Below are positions 1-9,228 of a stretch of 64,000 nucleotides of DNA, piece after piece (within the stretch, counting starts at the first letter, position 1; every line of letters starts with the position of its first letter). Below the pieces are notes generated by a model. The model was not told the origin of the DNA, did no database searches, and worked only from the letters and a program-made list of their open reading frames with translations. Made by a program: the position numbers and the translations under genes. This DNA is from Brochothrix thermosphacta DSM 20171 = FSL F6-1036 (GTDB lineage: Bacteria; Bacillota; Bacilli; Lactobacillales; Listeriaceae): positions 2,046,001-2,110,000 of the forward strand of contig NZ_CP145608.1 of assembly GCF_036884295.1 (NCBI RefSeq), in the 5' to 3' direction.

Positions 1-385
1 CAAATAAAATAATAAATAAATACATGAGCCCCACTGTTAGCAAGATATGCCCTAAACCTGCCATACCAGCTAAAGCACTCCCTGTTGTTCCACCTAAAAC
101 CGTAATACTGCCTTTAATCACAAACAAAGTGACTGTCACAATCAAACCAGCATTATAAAGATAATAAAACAACTTAAAATTCTTGCTGCTCATAATTTGA
201 AAGTTTTTTTCCAATACTAAAACAATCAAAAACATAAACATTCCCAACATTAGTAAATGTGTATGGATAACGCTTAACTGCGTATCCCCAGTAAAATCAT
301 TGTACTTCGTGAACTCACGATAATACACACCTGAAGCCAGGCCTAATAAACAATAAACGAATGACGTCATTAACAATTTTCTCAT
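1..385 (-). CDS. DUF2871-like membrane protein (partial, C-terminus cut by window edge)
   Basis: An open frame starts at ATG 385-383 behind a good ribosome site (GGAGA) and runs off the left edge, so about 128 codons are visible. The translation begins MRKLLMTSFVYCLLGLASGV and continues with YYREFTKYNDFTG and a THLLMLGMFMFLIVLVLEKN stretch. This gives at least three hydrophobic segments with conserved-looking Tyr/His positions. From memory it resembles the DUF2871 family of small integral membrane proteins, whose function is unknown to me. The C-terminus is missing. Membrane location is an inference from hydrophobicity. Confidence 0.7.
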   Translation of the reverse strand, partial: MRKLLMTSFVYCLLGLASGVYYREFTKYNDFTGDTQLSVIHTHLLMLGMFMFLIVLVLEKNFQIMSSKNFKLFYYLYNAGLIVTVTLFVIKGSITVLGGTTGSALAGMAGLGHILLTVGLMYLFIILF

Positions 386-498
386 GGTTCTCTCCTTTTT
401 AAAGCTTATTTGTAGATAAGTATGAAGAGTGTTACACCATTGATATTAGTCGTTATCACTTCGTTTTACAACCGCTCTTTCAATTTGTCCTAAAATGT

Positions 499-1491
499 TC
501 ACAGTTTCACAAGGTACCGTCCAACTGCTTGCCCTTTTAATAAGGTTGGCAATACTGTTGGTAAATCTTCTAATGTAATTTCTTCATCAATCAACTGTTC
601 CAAATTTTGTGGTTTTAAATCAGTCGCTAAACGTTGCCACAAAGCGCGTCGGTCTGTGCTTGGAAATTCAACTGAATCAATTCCCAATAGATTAATCCCC
701 CGTAAAATGAAGGGGAAAACCATCGTTGGCACGGCAGTTCCTGCTGTTAATCCACTTGCTGCTACACTGCCACCATACTTGATTTGACTTAAAAGCGAGG
801 CTAATACTTCTCCACCAACTGTATCAACTGCGCCCACCCATTTTTGTGTGCCTAAGGCTTTTATCTTCCCATCATAAACCGCTTCACGCGAAACGACTGA
901 GCTTGCTCCAATTTTTTGAAGAAACGCTGTTTGTTGTGCTTTACCCGAACTAGCGACGACATTGTAACCTTTATCGGCTAGTAAAGCGACTGCCATACTT
1001 CCAACGCCGCCTGTTGCACCTGTAACCAGTACTTCTCCTTGTTCTGGTTTCAAACCATTAGCTTCTAAACGATCAATCGATAGTGCAGCCGTAAACCCAG
1101 CTGTGCCATAAATCATCGCTTCTTTCATGGTTAATCCTTTCGGTAACGGTATCACCCATTCAGCAGGTAAAGCTGCATATTCACTGTAACCACCGAAATG
1201 AGAAACACCAATTCCATAACCCAATGCGATGACTTCATCTCCTGCTTTAAACGCGGCATTTTTTGATGAGACGACTGTTCCAGCAATATCTACACCTGGA
1301 ATAAACGGATACTCTTTCACAATATTACCATTCGGAATCGTGGCTAAGGCATCTTTATAATTAATGCTTGAATAGGCCACCTTAACAAGCACATCTTCTA
1401 CTGGTAGGTCTGCAAAAGTAATTTCCTCAATACCTACTTTAAAAGAATCTGCTTGCTTATCAACGATAAGTGCTTTGAATTTTTCTGTCAT
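499..1491 (-). CDS. YhdH/YhfP-family quinone oxidoreductase (MDR superfamily)
   Basis: A 330-residue medium-chain dehydrogenase/reductase. The N-terminal GroES-like half contains SSINYKDALA and PGVDIAGTV; the Rossmann half carries VTGATGGVGSMAVALL (about residues 157-172), the NADPH-binding motif. No zinc-ligand cysteines typical of alcohol dehydrogenases are seen, which fits the YhdH/AcuI (acrylyl-CoA reductase-like) group. The family reduces activated double bonds or quinones with NADPH; the actual substrate here is unknown. The start has GGAGG eight bases upstream. It lies just downstream of an acetyltransferase gene, stop to start, probably in one transcript. Confidence 0.88.
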   Translation of the reverse strand: MTEKFKALIVDKQADSFKVGIEEITFADLPVEDVLVKVAYSSINYKDALATIPNGNIVKEYPFIPGVDIAGTVVSSKNAAFKAGDEVIALGYGIGVSHFGGYSEYAALPAEWVIPLPKGLTMKEAMIYGTAGFTAALSIDRLEANGLKPEQGEVLVTGATGGVGSMAVALLADKGYNVVASSGKAQQTAFLQKIGASSVVSREAVYDGKIKALGTQKWVGAVDTVGGEVLASLLSQIKYGGSVAASGLTAGTAVPTMVFPFILRGINLLGIDSVEFPSTDRRALWQRLATDLKPQNLEQLIDEEITLEDLPTVLPTLLKGQAVGRYLVKL

Positions 1492-1493
1492 GT

Positions 1494-1979
1494 TTAGCTG
1501 CCTCCTTCAATTTTATGTACCATCTTACGACTATAAACCATTTGCTCACCTTTTATACCCCTAATACGTTGCGTTGTATCTTTAAAACCGCACGCTTGAT
1601 ATAATTTGATTGCTGGATGGTTCAGACAATTAACCAGTAATATAATTTCAGTAATGTTCGGAAAGTGCTTTTCAAGGTAGAATGGCAATGCCATCAATGA
1701 CTGTTTGGCGTACCCTCTTCCCTGATAATTTGAATCGGTAGAAAAAGAACGCAAAAGAATAGCATTCGAATTTTCTGTATAAATTTGGACTGCGTCTCCA
1801 ACTGACAAACTAAAAAAAGTAACAAGCTGTTCATCACTGATTGTTAAGACAGAAAAACGTTGACTATCGTCCTTTGCCTTTTGCACACAAACGGTCGGCA
1901 ATTCAGTAAACCGCTGATGTTCTTCTAATAGTTGATAAGCTTCAATGTGTTTCTGATAACTAGGTGTATAGGCTTTCAA
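1494..1979 (-). CDS. GNAT-family N-acetyltransferase
   Basis: A GNAT fold is indicated by the acetyl-CoA loop region STDSNYQGRGYAKQSL (the R-G-x-A part of motif A) and the C-terminal NHPAIKLYQACGFKD (motif B), typical of small-molecule or protein N-acetyltransferases. The substrate is unknown. The start is uncertain: the only strong Shine-Dalgarno is an eight-G run at 1995-2002. Candidate starts after it are TTG at 1979, chosen here, or an ATT at 1985; a GTG at 2006 lies before it and an upstream start at 2042 overlaps a hairpin. The G8 run is also a likely slippage or sequencing-error site. It precedes the YhdH-type gene with a two-base gap. Confidence 0.75.
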   Translation of the reverse strand: MKAYTPSYQKHIEAYQLLEEHQRFTELPTVCVQKAKDDSQRFSVLTISDEQLVTFFSLSVGDAVQIYTENSNAILLRSFSTDSNYQGRGYAKQSLMALPFYLEKHFPNITEIILLVNCLNHPAIKLYQACGFKDTTQRIRGIKGEQMVYSRKMVHKIEGGS

Positions 1980-2029
1980 CTGAATGATAAGCGTCCCCCC
2001 CCTCACATAATTACAGTATAACTTTTCTA

Positions 2030-2079
2030 AAAGCAAAATCAAAGGTGCCTGCCTTATACAAGACTAACGACACCTTTGA
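2030..2079 (-). terminator. putative terminator of the MFS gene
   Basis: A nine-base inverted repeat (TCAAAGGTG 2039-2047 and CACCTTTGA 2071-2079) is followed on the minus strand by TTTTGCTTTT. The loop is long (23 nt) and the T-run is broken, so it is a weak candidate. It lies between the MFS gene and the acetyltransferase. Confidence 0.4.
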
Positions 2080-2189
2080 CTTCTATTTTAATCCTTCTTG
2101 CTGTTTTATTCTACTACCTATCTGTTCAAGGAGTGAACACTTCCAAACAATTATTATGCTGTTTTAATCTTAATAAGATGCCCCTATTT

Positions 2190-3350
2190 TCACTTAGAAA
2201 AACCGGCTTTAGAGGCTGCGCCAGAAACAACCAATGCCCCTAATATAAGTACCAACATTACCCATGCAAAAGAAGCAGCGCCATAGTCATTTAACAACAA
2301 CGCACCAATAATCCCAGCAATACCAATTCCTGAATTCCATGCTGTGACTAGCATGGACTGTGCCACATTAGCCGATGCTTGACCAACATCAGCAATCGCT
2401 GTTTGTAGTAATGTCGGTGCGACACCAAAAGTTAATCCCCATAATCCCATTGAAATACCAATTAGTATAGGTGTTGTCGTATACAACCCAAATAAAAGTG
2501 CGCCCAAAGCAAAGATAGTTAATGAACTCAACACCAATATTCGTAAATGTCGATCGATTAATACCCCCACTAAAAACAAGCCTACGATTGTAGTAACACC
2601 AAAAATAAAGAGCATCACATCTACACGCGCTTCCAGTCCACCTAAAGTGAGATAAGGCCCAATATAGCTGTAAAGGATATTATGCGCAAGCATCCAAGTA
2701 AAGGTAACAAATAGAACACTCCGCACGCCCGGCAATAATAAAACTTGTTTTAACGTCGTACGTTGTCCGACGGGTTGTCCCTCAAAATTAGGCATGTTAA
2801 GACTAATCCATATCAATAAACCAGCTGCTATAACTGATATAGCAGCAAAGATAAATCGCCAGCCTACTAGATTACCAAAAAAGGTACCTATTGGGACGCC
2901 TAATGCTAAAGCTAGTGGCGTTCCCAACATCGCCACAGCCATCGCGCGTCCCTTTAATTCATAAGGGACTAAACGTCGTGCATAAATGGCAACAATCCCC
3001 CACAAAACACCCGCTACAACACCCACTAAAAAGCGTGCGATTAATAACACGGTATAATTTGTAGCGATAGCTGTAATGCTATTGAAAAGTAAAAAACCAG
3101 CGATACAAGCTAATAATAGTGGTTTACGAGACCAAGTTTGTGTTAATGCTGTTAATGGCATTGCTGTAAGAACTGATCCTATCGCAAAGACTGTGATAAG
3201 TTGACCTACTCTTCCTTCCGATATAGCTAGACTATCGCTCATAGGTAATAATAAGCCCGCCGGTAATGTCTCTGTTAAAATACAAATAAAACCTGATAAT
3301 GCCAAAGCCAATAATGGCGCCCAAGGTAAACGTTGTTGCTTTTCTCCCAT
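2190..3350 (-). CDS. MFS transporter, DHA1 drug/sugar-efflux type
   Basis: A 386-residue protein with about 12 hydrophobic segments. The loop after TM2 reads LTALTQTWSRKPLL, the MFS motif A region, and there is GRAMAVAMLGTPLALALGVPIG, a motif-C-like Pro/Gly-rich segment of drug:H+ antiporters. It is similar in style to AraJ/YdhP-type arabinose or drug efflux permeases; the substrate cannot be told. The start ATG has GAGGGG upstream. It is divergently transcribed from an Lrp/AsnC-type regulator starting at 3584, which may control it; this is an inference from position only. Confidence 0.85.
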   Translation of the reverse strand: MGEKQQRLPWAPLLALALSGFICILTETLPAGLLLPMSDSLAISEGRVGQLITVFAIGSVLTAMPLTALTQTWSRKPLLLACIAGFLLFNSITAIATNYTVLLIARFLVGVVAGVLWGIVAIYARRLVPYELKGRAMAVAMLGTPLALALGVPIGTFFGNLVGWRFIFAAISVIAAGLLIWISLNMPNFEGQPVGQRTTLKQVLLLPGVRSVLFVTFTWMLAHNILYSYIGPYLTLGGLEARVDVMLFIFGVTTIVGLFLVGVLIDRHLRILVLSSLTIFALGALLFGLYTTTPILIGISMGLWGLTFGVAPTLLQTAIADVGQASANVAQSMLVTAWNSGIGIAGIIGALLLNDYGAASFAWVMLVLILGALVVSGAASKAGFSK

Positions 3351-3583
3351 AATAAAACCCCTCTTCTTTTATATCAATGATTGACGATTCGAAAATCAAC
3401 ATCGTCTATCCATTATACGAGGGAAAAAGCTAGTTAAGAATCGCTTTTTAACGGAGTTTTAAATAATAAACCGTTAAATACAAAGTATTTCTATCAAAAA
3501 ACCTTTAATCTCTAAAACAGTAATTTAATGGTGTATCATGCTATACTTACGGTATTTTAAACCTAAGGAGTGAAACGTCCACT

Positions 3584-4030
3584 ATGGATACTATTGATAA
3601 AGAAATACTAAAACACTTACAAACAGACGCTCGTCTTTCAATGACAGCCATTGGGAAACGCGTTAATTTATCACAACCCGCTGTAACCGAGCGTATTAAA
3701 CGTTTAGAAGAACAAGCAATCATTGATTCTTACCAAGCTGTCATCAACCATGAAAAAATTGGCAAACCACTCGTGGCATTTATTATGTTCCGCACATACA
3801 GTTGCGATAACTTTTTGGCATTTTGTGAAACCTGCCCAGAAATCAGTGAATGTCATCGTATTAGTGGTGAATATAACTATTTAATAAAGGCTGTGGTGAG
3901 TGAAACAAAAGCGATAGAACGATTGGAAAATGAGTTGATTCCATTCGGATGTGCCTCAACACTTGTATCATTATCCTCACCGATTCCTTCCAAAATTTTA
4001 CTACCTGAAGATGCGTTTTTAAAACATTAA
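3584..4030 (+). CDS. Lrp/AsnC-family transcriptional regulator
   Basis: A 148-residue protein. N-terminal helix-turn-helix: IDKEILKHLQTDARLS followed by MTAIGKRVNLSQPAVTERIKRLE is the canonical AsnC-type HTH. The C-terminal part (about residues 65-140) is the RAM/AsnC ligand-binding domain, including SGEYNYLIKAVV. Length is normal for the family. These proteins form dimers to octamers and usually respond to an amino acid. It has AAGGAG upstream and faces away from the MFS gene, suggesting it regulates that exporter, as is common for Lrp-type regulators of amino-acid exporters (inference). Confidence 0.9.
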   Translation: MDTIDKEILKHLQTDARLSMTAIGKRVNLSQPAVTERIKRLEEQAIIDSYQAVINHEKIGKPLVAFIMFRTYSCDNFLAFCETCPEISECHRISGEYNYLIKAVVSETKAIERLENELIPFGCASTLVSLSSPIPSKILLPEDAFLKH

Positions 4031-4052
4031 AAGATACATCTTAACTCTTTAT

Positions 4053-4970
4053 TTATAGACTTTTTTGATATTTAGCACTGATTGAATCCATATTAACTGC
4101 CGTAGCCACTAGATTACCATCTGCTGCTGCAAGCATCAATGAACTGGACTTTAATGTTCTGTATTCACCAGCAACATAAAGATGAGGGATTGTTGTTCGT
4201 CCTTGATCATCTGTAATAATTTGTTGGTTATTATCAAAATCACACCCAAGTTCTTCAGCAAAAGTAACCGAACGTTCATAGTCAGGCACAACAAAACCAC
4301 CTTGGCGCTCAATGCTACGTCCTGTTGTAAAAGTTATCGCTTCTAACATCCCCTCTTTGCCTATTAAACTAGCAATTGGCGTGGTCTCAATTTCTATACC
4401 ATGCCTTTCAAACAAATCGTTAGTTTCATTTGATACAGGCTGTCCATTAGTAGCGATAATTAAATCATTTGTCCAATTACTCACTAACTGTCCAAGATGA
4501 CGAATAGTGCCTTCATTCTCTGCAATCACAACAAGTGCTTTATCTCGCAAAGGGTAAGCATCACAGTAGGGGCAACTGAATAAAGAACGCCCATAATATT
4601 GTTTGATCGGTAATTTCATCGAAAAACGTTCTTGAATACCAGTTGCCAATACCACACGTTCTGCTAAACAACGTCCACCTGCAGTGGTTTCAATCAAAAA
4701 CTGATGAGCCATGGTCTGTTTCAGCTCTATAACTGTTTCAGAAACCACCCTCACATTCTCGTAGGCGTCAACATCTTGACGTGCCTTATCACGCAACTCG
4801 CTTGGCGTAATACCATCACGTGTTAAAAAGCCATGTGATTTTTGTGTCACACGGTTACGATTGGTACTATTATCAAACACGACGACTTTTTTTAATGATA
4901 TACCCAAATAGAGCGCTGCACTTAAGCCAGCCGCGCCACCACCAATAATTGCAACTTCAAATTTCTCCAT
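4053..4970 (-). CDS. thioredoxin-reductase-like FAD/NAD(P)-dependent oxidoreductase
   Basis: About 305 residues. The N-terminus FEVAIIGGGAAGLSAALYL is the GxGxxG FAD-binding motif. CPYCDAYPL carries the redox-active CxxC in the thioredoxin-reductase position. HLYVAGEYR near the C-terminus is the second FAD-contact motif. Family members use NAD(P)H to reduce thioredoxin-like or low-molecular-weight partners, but this is not the standard TrxB (divergent NADPH site, no GGGNSA-like motif), so the electron acceptor is unknown. The ATG at 4970 is preferred over the upstream GTG at 4979 because of spacing to GCGAGAG. It is next to a Rrf2 regulator, suggesting redox control. Confidence 0.85.
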   Translation of the reverse strand: MEKFEVAIIGGGAAGLSAALYLGISLKKVVVFDNSTNRNRVTQKSHGFLTRDGITPSELRDKARQDVDAYENVRVVSETVIELKQTMAHQFLIETTAGGRCLAERVVLATGIQERFSMKLPIKQYYGRSLFSCPYCDAYPLRDKALVVIAENEGTIRHLGQLVSNWTNDLIIATNGQPVSNETNDLFERHGIEIETTPIASLIGKEGMLEAITFTTGRSIERQGGFVVPDYERSVTFAEELGCDFDNNQQIITDDQGRTTIPHLYVAGEYRTLKSSSLMLAAADGNLVATAVNMDSISAKYQKSL

Positions 4971-5095
4971 TCTATTCACTCTCGCTTTCTTATCGTGGAT
5001 ATTAAAGACTCTTATTATCCATGATTAGCATAAAAGAAAAAAGCGCACGCGTCAACCATTGTCGCTTTTCTTAGTCACACCTTTAGAACCAGAAA

Positions 5096-5488
5096 TTATT
5101 TTATTTGATGGGCAACATCGATAATTCGTTTTTGTTTAAGCTGCCGTTCCATTTCAGTCTCTGCTTCAAGCATCACTTGATGTACCAAACAATGTTCACC
5201 ATGCTGTGGATCACATTCAAATAATGATGCTTTCCCTTCAATTGCTTGAATCACATCGAGAAAAGAGACATCATTTTTATTTGCAGCTAAACTATAACCA
5301 CCCTGTGCGCCAGAACTTGAAAGAACTAATCCTTCTTTTACTAACTTTGCTAATATTTTTGATAAGTACGTCGTTGATACACTTAATTCAGTCGCTAAGC
5401 TTTGCACCCCAATACTTGTTTTCTCTGTTTTATTTGCTAAGGAGAGCATGGCATGTAATGCATAGTTTGTCGCTTTCGAATACTTCAT
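5096..5488 (-). CDS. Rrf2-family transcriptional regulator
   Basis: A 130-residue winged-helix protein. MKYSKATNYALHAMLSLA and LATELSVSTTYLSKILAKLV match the Rrf2 N-terminus and recognition helix, and GAQGGYSLA is the wing motif. Rrf2 proteins such as IscR and NsrR often bind an Fe-S cluster through three cysteines. Here only two, Cys92 and Cys100, are seen in the corresponding loop (ECDPQHGEHC), with histidines nearby, so cluster binding is open. It lies between two oxidoreductase genes on the same strand and probably controls one or both (inference). Confidence 0.9.
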   Translation of the reverse strand: MKYSKATNYALHAMLSLANKTEKTSIGVQSLATELSVSTTYLSKILAKLVKEGLVLSSSGAQGGYSLAANKNDVSFLDVIQAIEGKASLFECDPQHGEHCLVHQVMLEAETEMERQLKQKRIIDVAHQIK

Positions 5489-5583
5489 TGTTCATCCCTC
5501 TTTCTTACATCATTTCGCATAACTCCAGTATAGAACAAAATTGTCGTTATTTATAGTGAGGGGACTAACTACATTTCAAAATG

Positions 5584-6603
5584 CTAACTTCCCGAAAGAT
5601 GCCCCTTTACTGTAATAACGACTTTTCCTTTCGTCTTACCAGCCTCAACATAATCCAACGCAGCCTGTGTCTCTTCAAAAGTGAAAATTTTATCTATAAT
5701 AGGTTTGATGACACCTTTTTCTATCAAATGAGTAATTTTTTCCAATTGAATACCGTCGGCACGTTTCATAAAATAGTGATAGCTCACCTCATGTTTCTTC
5801 GCTAATGAGTGCACTTTGCGTGCATTAATTGCAAGCGCTAACTGAATCGCTTGTGGCAACTCTTCTCTTTTAGCAAAAGCTTTATCAGGTATGCCTGCAA
5901 TTGAAACGATTTTTCCTTTTGGCTTGAGAATTGAAAAAGCCTTGATAAGATCATCGCCACCTCGTGTATCAAATACACCATCATAATTAGTTAATTGTTT
6001 GCTAAAATCAGTTGTTTGATAATCGATAAAAAGGTCAGGATGTAATGAGTTTATCAATTCGCGCCCTCGTGGACTACCTGTTGTCGCCACATAAGCACCT
6101 AAGTGTTTTGCGATTGGAATCGCAACAACACCCACACCACCAGCACCCCCTGGAATAAAGATTTTTTGACTGGGTTGAACATCCAACCATTCAGTTAAAG
6201 CTTGATAAGCCGTTAATGCTGTCAGTGGTAATGAAGCGGCTTCTGTAAAGCTGAGATTACTTGGTTTCAAAGCCGCGTATTGTTCTCCAACGACAAAATA
6301 CTCTGCAAAACTGCCCCAACGGTCGGCACTCGCTGCCCCATAAACTGCATCACCCTCTTTAAAACGTGTCACCTCTACACCAATCTTCGTAATAATACCA
6401 GCAAAATCATTGCCTAATGTTAAGGGCAATTTTTTAGGACGCACAGCTTTTAATGCACCGTCACGTAATTTGTAATCAACAGGGTTCACGCTAGCCGCAT
6501 AGACTTCAATTAAAATATCATGAGCGCCAACAGCAGGTGTTTTTACCTCTGTTAAAATAACTTTTTCATCTTTGCCGTATTGACTAATTTGCATTGCTTT
6601 CAT
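5584..6603 (-). CDS. NADP-dependent alcohol dehydrogenase/quinone oxidoreductase (MDR family)
   Basis: A 339-residue medium-chain dehydrogenase/reductase. EVYAASVNPVDYKLRDG and LGNDFAGIITKIG are the GroES-like domain signatures; IFIPGGAGGVGVVAIPIAK is the nucleotide-binding loop. Structural zinc cysteines are absent, so it fits the zinc-independent quinone-oxidoreductase group. The substrate is unknown. It is followed at 95 bp by the Rrf2 gene on the same strand, consistent with a redox- or electrophile-responsive unit (inference). Confidence 0.88.
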   Translation of the reverse strand: MKAMQISQYGKDEKVILTEVKTPAVGAHDILIEVYAASVNPVDYKLRDGALKAVRPKKLPLTLGNDFAGIITKIGVEVTRFKEGDAVYGAASADRWGSFAEYFVVGEQYAALKPSNLSFTEAASLPLTALTAYQALTEWLDVQPSQKIFIPGGAGGVGVVAIPIAKHLGAYVATTGSPRGRELINSLHPDLFIDYQTTDFSKQLTNYDGVFDTRGGDDLIKAFSILKPKGKIVSIAGIPDKAFAKREELPQAIQLALAINARKVHSLAKKHEVSYHYFMKRADGIQLEKITHLIEKGVIKPIIDKIFTFEETQAALDYVEAGKTKGKVVITVKGHLSGS

Positions 6604-7000
6604 TCCGCTTCACTCCTATCAATTTATCGTGATTAAAGCTTTTAATTTCTACAATGCTAAGTGTAAAACAAGTAGGGATTGAACGCAAAAATAAGAACTT
6701 CATTCAAAAGATACATAATGAGATAAATGACTATAGTATTTTGACGATTTTAAAATTTTTTATTACATTCATTTAATTAATGATAATGTTAAATTAACAA
6801 CGTTATCGGTTGATACACGATTTCAATAAATATATAAACAAACTACGGTTGGAAAGGCATTTGTATCTTCGGTTTTACTATTAGTTTTTTAGCAATTATA
6901 TTTTGGTTAACCACTTACAACACTACCAAAAAGCTTATAAAATAGCTTCTCTTCAAGATTAAACTACCTAAAAATAAGCTAAAATAAAATTGTCGTCAAA
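6604..7000. other. 397-bp intergenic stretch, no gene recognised
   Basis: AT-rich. I see no ORF with a start and ribosome site and no RNA gene. The plus-strand stretch 6848-6945 reads as a hydrophobic peptide but has no start codon and an upstream stop. It presumably contains the promoter of the MDR gene starting at 6603. Confidence 0.5.
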
Positions 7001-7040
7001 AAAAAACCTTTTAGATAATAACACATCCAAAAGGTTTTTT
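7001..7040 (-). terminator. Rho-independent terminator of glmS
   Basis: AAAAAACCTTTT (7001-7012) is complementary to AAAAGGTTTTTT (7029-7040). On the minus strand the hairpin ends in a T-run about 10 bases after the glmS stop. The symmetric A/T tails could make it bidirectional. Confidence 0.8.
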
Positions 7041-7050
7041 AAAAATAACT

Positions 7051-8859
7051 CTATTCTACTGTCACTGATTTTGCAAGGTTACGTGGTTTATCAACATCAC
7101 AGCCGCGTGAAAGCGCTGCGTAATAAGCAAATAATTGCGTAAAGACAACAGATACAAGTGGTGTTAATTCAAGTGCAGTGTTTGGGATAACAAACGTATC
7201 GCCAGTTTGAGCCAATTCTTCCGTCACAACAATCGCTACTTTAGCGCCACGAGATTGTACTTCCGAACAGTTACTACGAATTTGTAATTGTGTATGAGGT
7301 TGCGTCACCAAAGCAATCACTGGTGTATCATCTTCAATCAAGGCGATTGTACCATGTTTTAGTTCACCACTTGAAAAGCCTTCTGCTTGAATATAAGAAA
7401 TTTCTTTTAATTTCAATGCCGCTTCTAAAGAGACAAAGTAATCAACGCCACGTCCTAAGAAAAACGCGTTACGTGTTGTTGCAACATAATCTAACACCAT
7501 TTGTTGGATTTGCTCTTTCTCATCAATGATTGTTTGCATAGCATTAGCTACAATACCTAATTCATGAGCCATATCATGCACTTGAACAATATCTTGAGCT
7601 TTGCCTAGAGTTTCAGCCAGAATGCTTAATACAGCTACCTGAGCTGTGTATGCTTTAGTTGATGCAACAGCAATTTCAGGTCCAGCATGTAATAACAATG
7701 TATAGTCTGCTTCACGTGATAACGTCGAGCCAGGTACATTTGTTAAAGTAATTGCGGGATGTCCTAATGCTTTTACTTTAACAAGGACTTGACGGCTATC
7801 TGCTGTTTCACCACTTTGCGAGATGAATAAAAATGCTGGTTTTTCAGATAATAAAGGCATATCATACCCAAACTCACTTGCCACAACCACTTCTACAGGA
7901 ATGCCCGCTTTTTCTTCAATCAATTTACGACCAATTAAACCTGCGTGATAACTTGTTCCACATGCTACGATGTATAAACGGTCAGCGTTGATAACAGCAG
8001 CTTGTAAATCTTCTGCAATCGTAAACGCACCTGTTTCATCTTGATATTTTTGAACAATACGGCGAATAACACCTGGTTGCTCATCGATTTCTTTCATCAT
8101 ATAATGCGGATACATACCTTTTTCAACATCGTCTGCATCAATTGAAGCTGTAAACGGTGCACGTTCAATGGCTTCATTTGTTGTTCCACTAAAAAGTTGG
8201 TATCTCTCTGCTGTTAAAATACCATATTCACCATCATTAATTTCAACAAATTGATCGGTTTCTTTGATAACAGCCATAGCATCACTTGCGAGCATATTGC
8301 ATTCAGCAGCTACACCGATTAGCAATGGACTTTTATTTTTAGCGAAAAAAAGTTCTCCTGGACGTTCACTATCAATTAAACCAAACGCAAATGAACCATC
8401 CAAAACATCTAACACATTACGGAAAATTTGTTCTGTTGATAAACCTTTTTCAGCAAATTTATCCATTAATTGCACAACAATCTCTGTATCTGTATCGCTT
8501 TGTAATGTAACCCCGTTTAAATACTGTTCTTCTAACTGACGGTAATTATCAATAACACCGTTATGAACAATCGTAAAACGACCTGATTGTGATTGATGTG
8601 GATGCGCATTTTCTTCATTTGGCACACCATGTGTCGCCCAACGTGTATGTCCAATTCCACAAGTACCAGTAGCGTCATTAGCTACGGCTTGACGTAAATC
8701 AGCGATACGTCCCTTAGTCTTAGTCGTAATAACTGTTTGATCATCAGCTACAAGGGCAATCCCCGCTGAATCATAACCACGATATTCCAATTTTTCTAAA
8801 CCATCCAACAAAATATTTTTTGCATTTAACTTTCCAATATAACCAACAATTCCACACAT
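7051..8859 (-). CDS. glmS: glutamine-fructose-6-phosphate aminotransferase (isomerising)
   Basis: Makes glucosamine-6-phosphate from fructose-6-phosphate and glutamine, the first step to UDP-GlcNAc. Starting at ATG 8859 the protein is 602 residues and begins MCGIVGYIG, placing the catalytic N-terminal Cys right after Met; an upstream in-frame Met at 8895 is rejected for this reason and because AGGAGG precedes 8859. The glutaminase domain ([17 protein letters not shown]) is followed by two SIS domains ([19 protein letters not shown]) and the C-terminal [12 protein letters not shown]. Expression is almost certainly fed back through the glmS ribozyme found upstream. Confidence 0.98.
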   Translation of the reverse strand: MCGIVGYIGKLNAKNILLDGLEKLEYRGYDSAGIALVADDQTVITTKTKGRIADLRQAVANDATGTCGIGHTRWATHGVPNEENAHPHQSQSGRFTIVHNGVIDNYRQLEEQYLNGVTLQSDTDTEIVVQLMDKFAEKGLSTEQIFRNVLDVLDGSFAFGLIDSERPGELFFAKNKSPLLIGVAAECNMLASDAMAVIKETDQFVEINDGEYGILTAERYQLFSGTTNEAIERAPFTASIDADDVEKGMYPHYMMKEIDEQPGVIRRIVQKYQDETGAFTIAEDLQAAVINADRLYIVACGTSYHAGLIGRKLIEEKAGIPVEVVVASEFGYDMPLLSEKPAFLFISQSGETADSRQVLVKVKALGHPAITLTNVPGSTLSREADYTLLLHAGPEIAVASTKAYTAQVAVLSILAETLGKAQDIVQVHDMAHELGIVANAMQTIIDEKEQIQQMVLDYVATTRNAFFLGRGVDYFVSLEAALKLKEISYIQAEGFSSGELKHGTIALIEDDTPVIALVTQPHTQLQIRSNCSEVQSRGAKVAIVVTEELAQTGDTFVIPNTALELTPLVSVVFTQLFAYYAALSRGCDVDKPRNLAKSVTVE

Positions 8860-8890
8860 CTTATAATTCCTCCTAAAGTGTATTAAACGC

Positions 8891-9041
8891 TTCAAGAAAG
8901 ACCGTTGTTTACTCGGTTCTTGTGCAAACAGTCACCTGCTTGTTTTAACCTCGCATATCGACCCCAACAGGCCGGAAAGTATCCGCCGATTCCTCGATAA
9001 CTTTCTCCTCGTCTACTTATTTAACTATAAGTACTGGCGCT
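8891..9041 (-). ncRNA. glmS ribozyme (glucosamine-6-phosphate-activated self-cleaving riboswitch)
   Basis: In the glmS leader the minus strand reads AGCGCCAGTACTTA, then GACGAGGAGAAAGTTATCGA, then TCGGCGGATACTTTCCGGC, matching the conserved core of known glmS ribozymes (AGCGCCAGAACU, GACGAGGAGG, UUAUCGA, CGGCGGAUGCCUCC). The scissile bond should lie between A9041 and G9040 (plus-strand t and c). The 3' part contains an imperfect stem around 8893-8920 before the glmS ribosome site. Established function: cleavage when GlcN6P is high destabilises the mRNA. The exact 3' boundary is an estimate. Confidence 0.93.
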
Positions 9042-9098
9042 AGCAATTAAGCTTTCAATAAATTGGTACAGTCTTAAACGTTTTATGTAACAAAGTAA

Positions 9099-9128
9099 AT
9101 TTTACACCAATACGCTTATCAAAGTCAA
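9099..9128 (-). promoter_or_regulatory. putative sigma-A promoter of glmS
   Basis: On the minus strand TTGACT (9128-9123) and TAAAAT (9104-9099) are separated by 18 bases, with TG just before the -10. This lies about 60 bases upstream of the ribozyme cleavage site, so the transcript would include the whole ribozyme. Confidence 0.6.
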
Positions 9129-9150
9129 TTTTATTCATTATAAAATAAAC

Positions 9151-9188
9151 AAAAAAGACATAATTCTATGTAAGAATTATGTCTTTTT
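9151..9188 (-). terminator. terminator of deoB
   Basis: Near-perfect hairpin AAAAAGACATAATTCT / AGAATTATGTCTTTTT with a four-base loop and T-run on both sides, 40 bp after the deoB stop and upstream of the glmS promoter. Confidence 0.85.
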
Positions 9189-9228
9189 ATCAATTGGTAT
9201 AGCTCAATTCCGATGACTAATGGAAATA

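Noticed and set aside
6848-6945. Hydrophobic peptide frame in the intergenic region before the MDR gene
   Set aside because: An in-frame stop lies just upstream and there is no start codon or ribosome site; it may be chance in AT-rich DNA.
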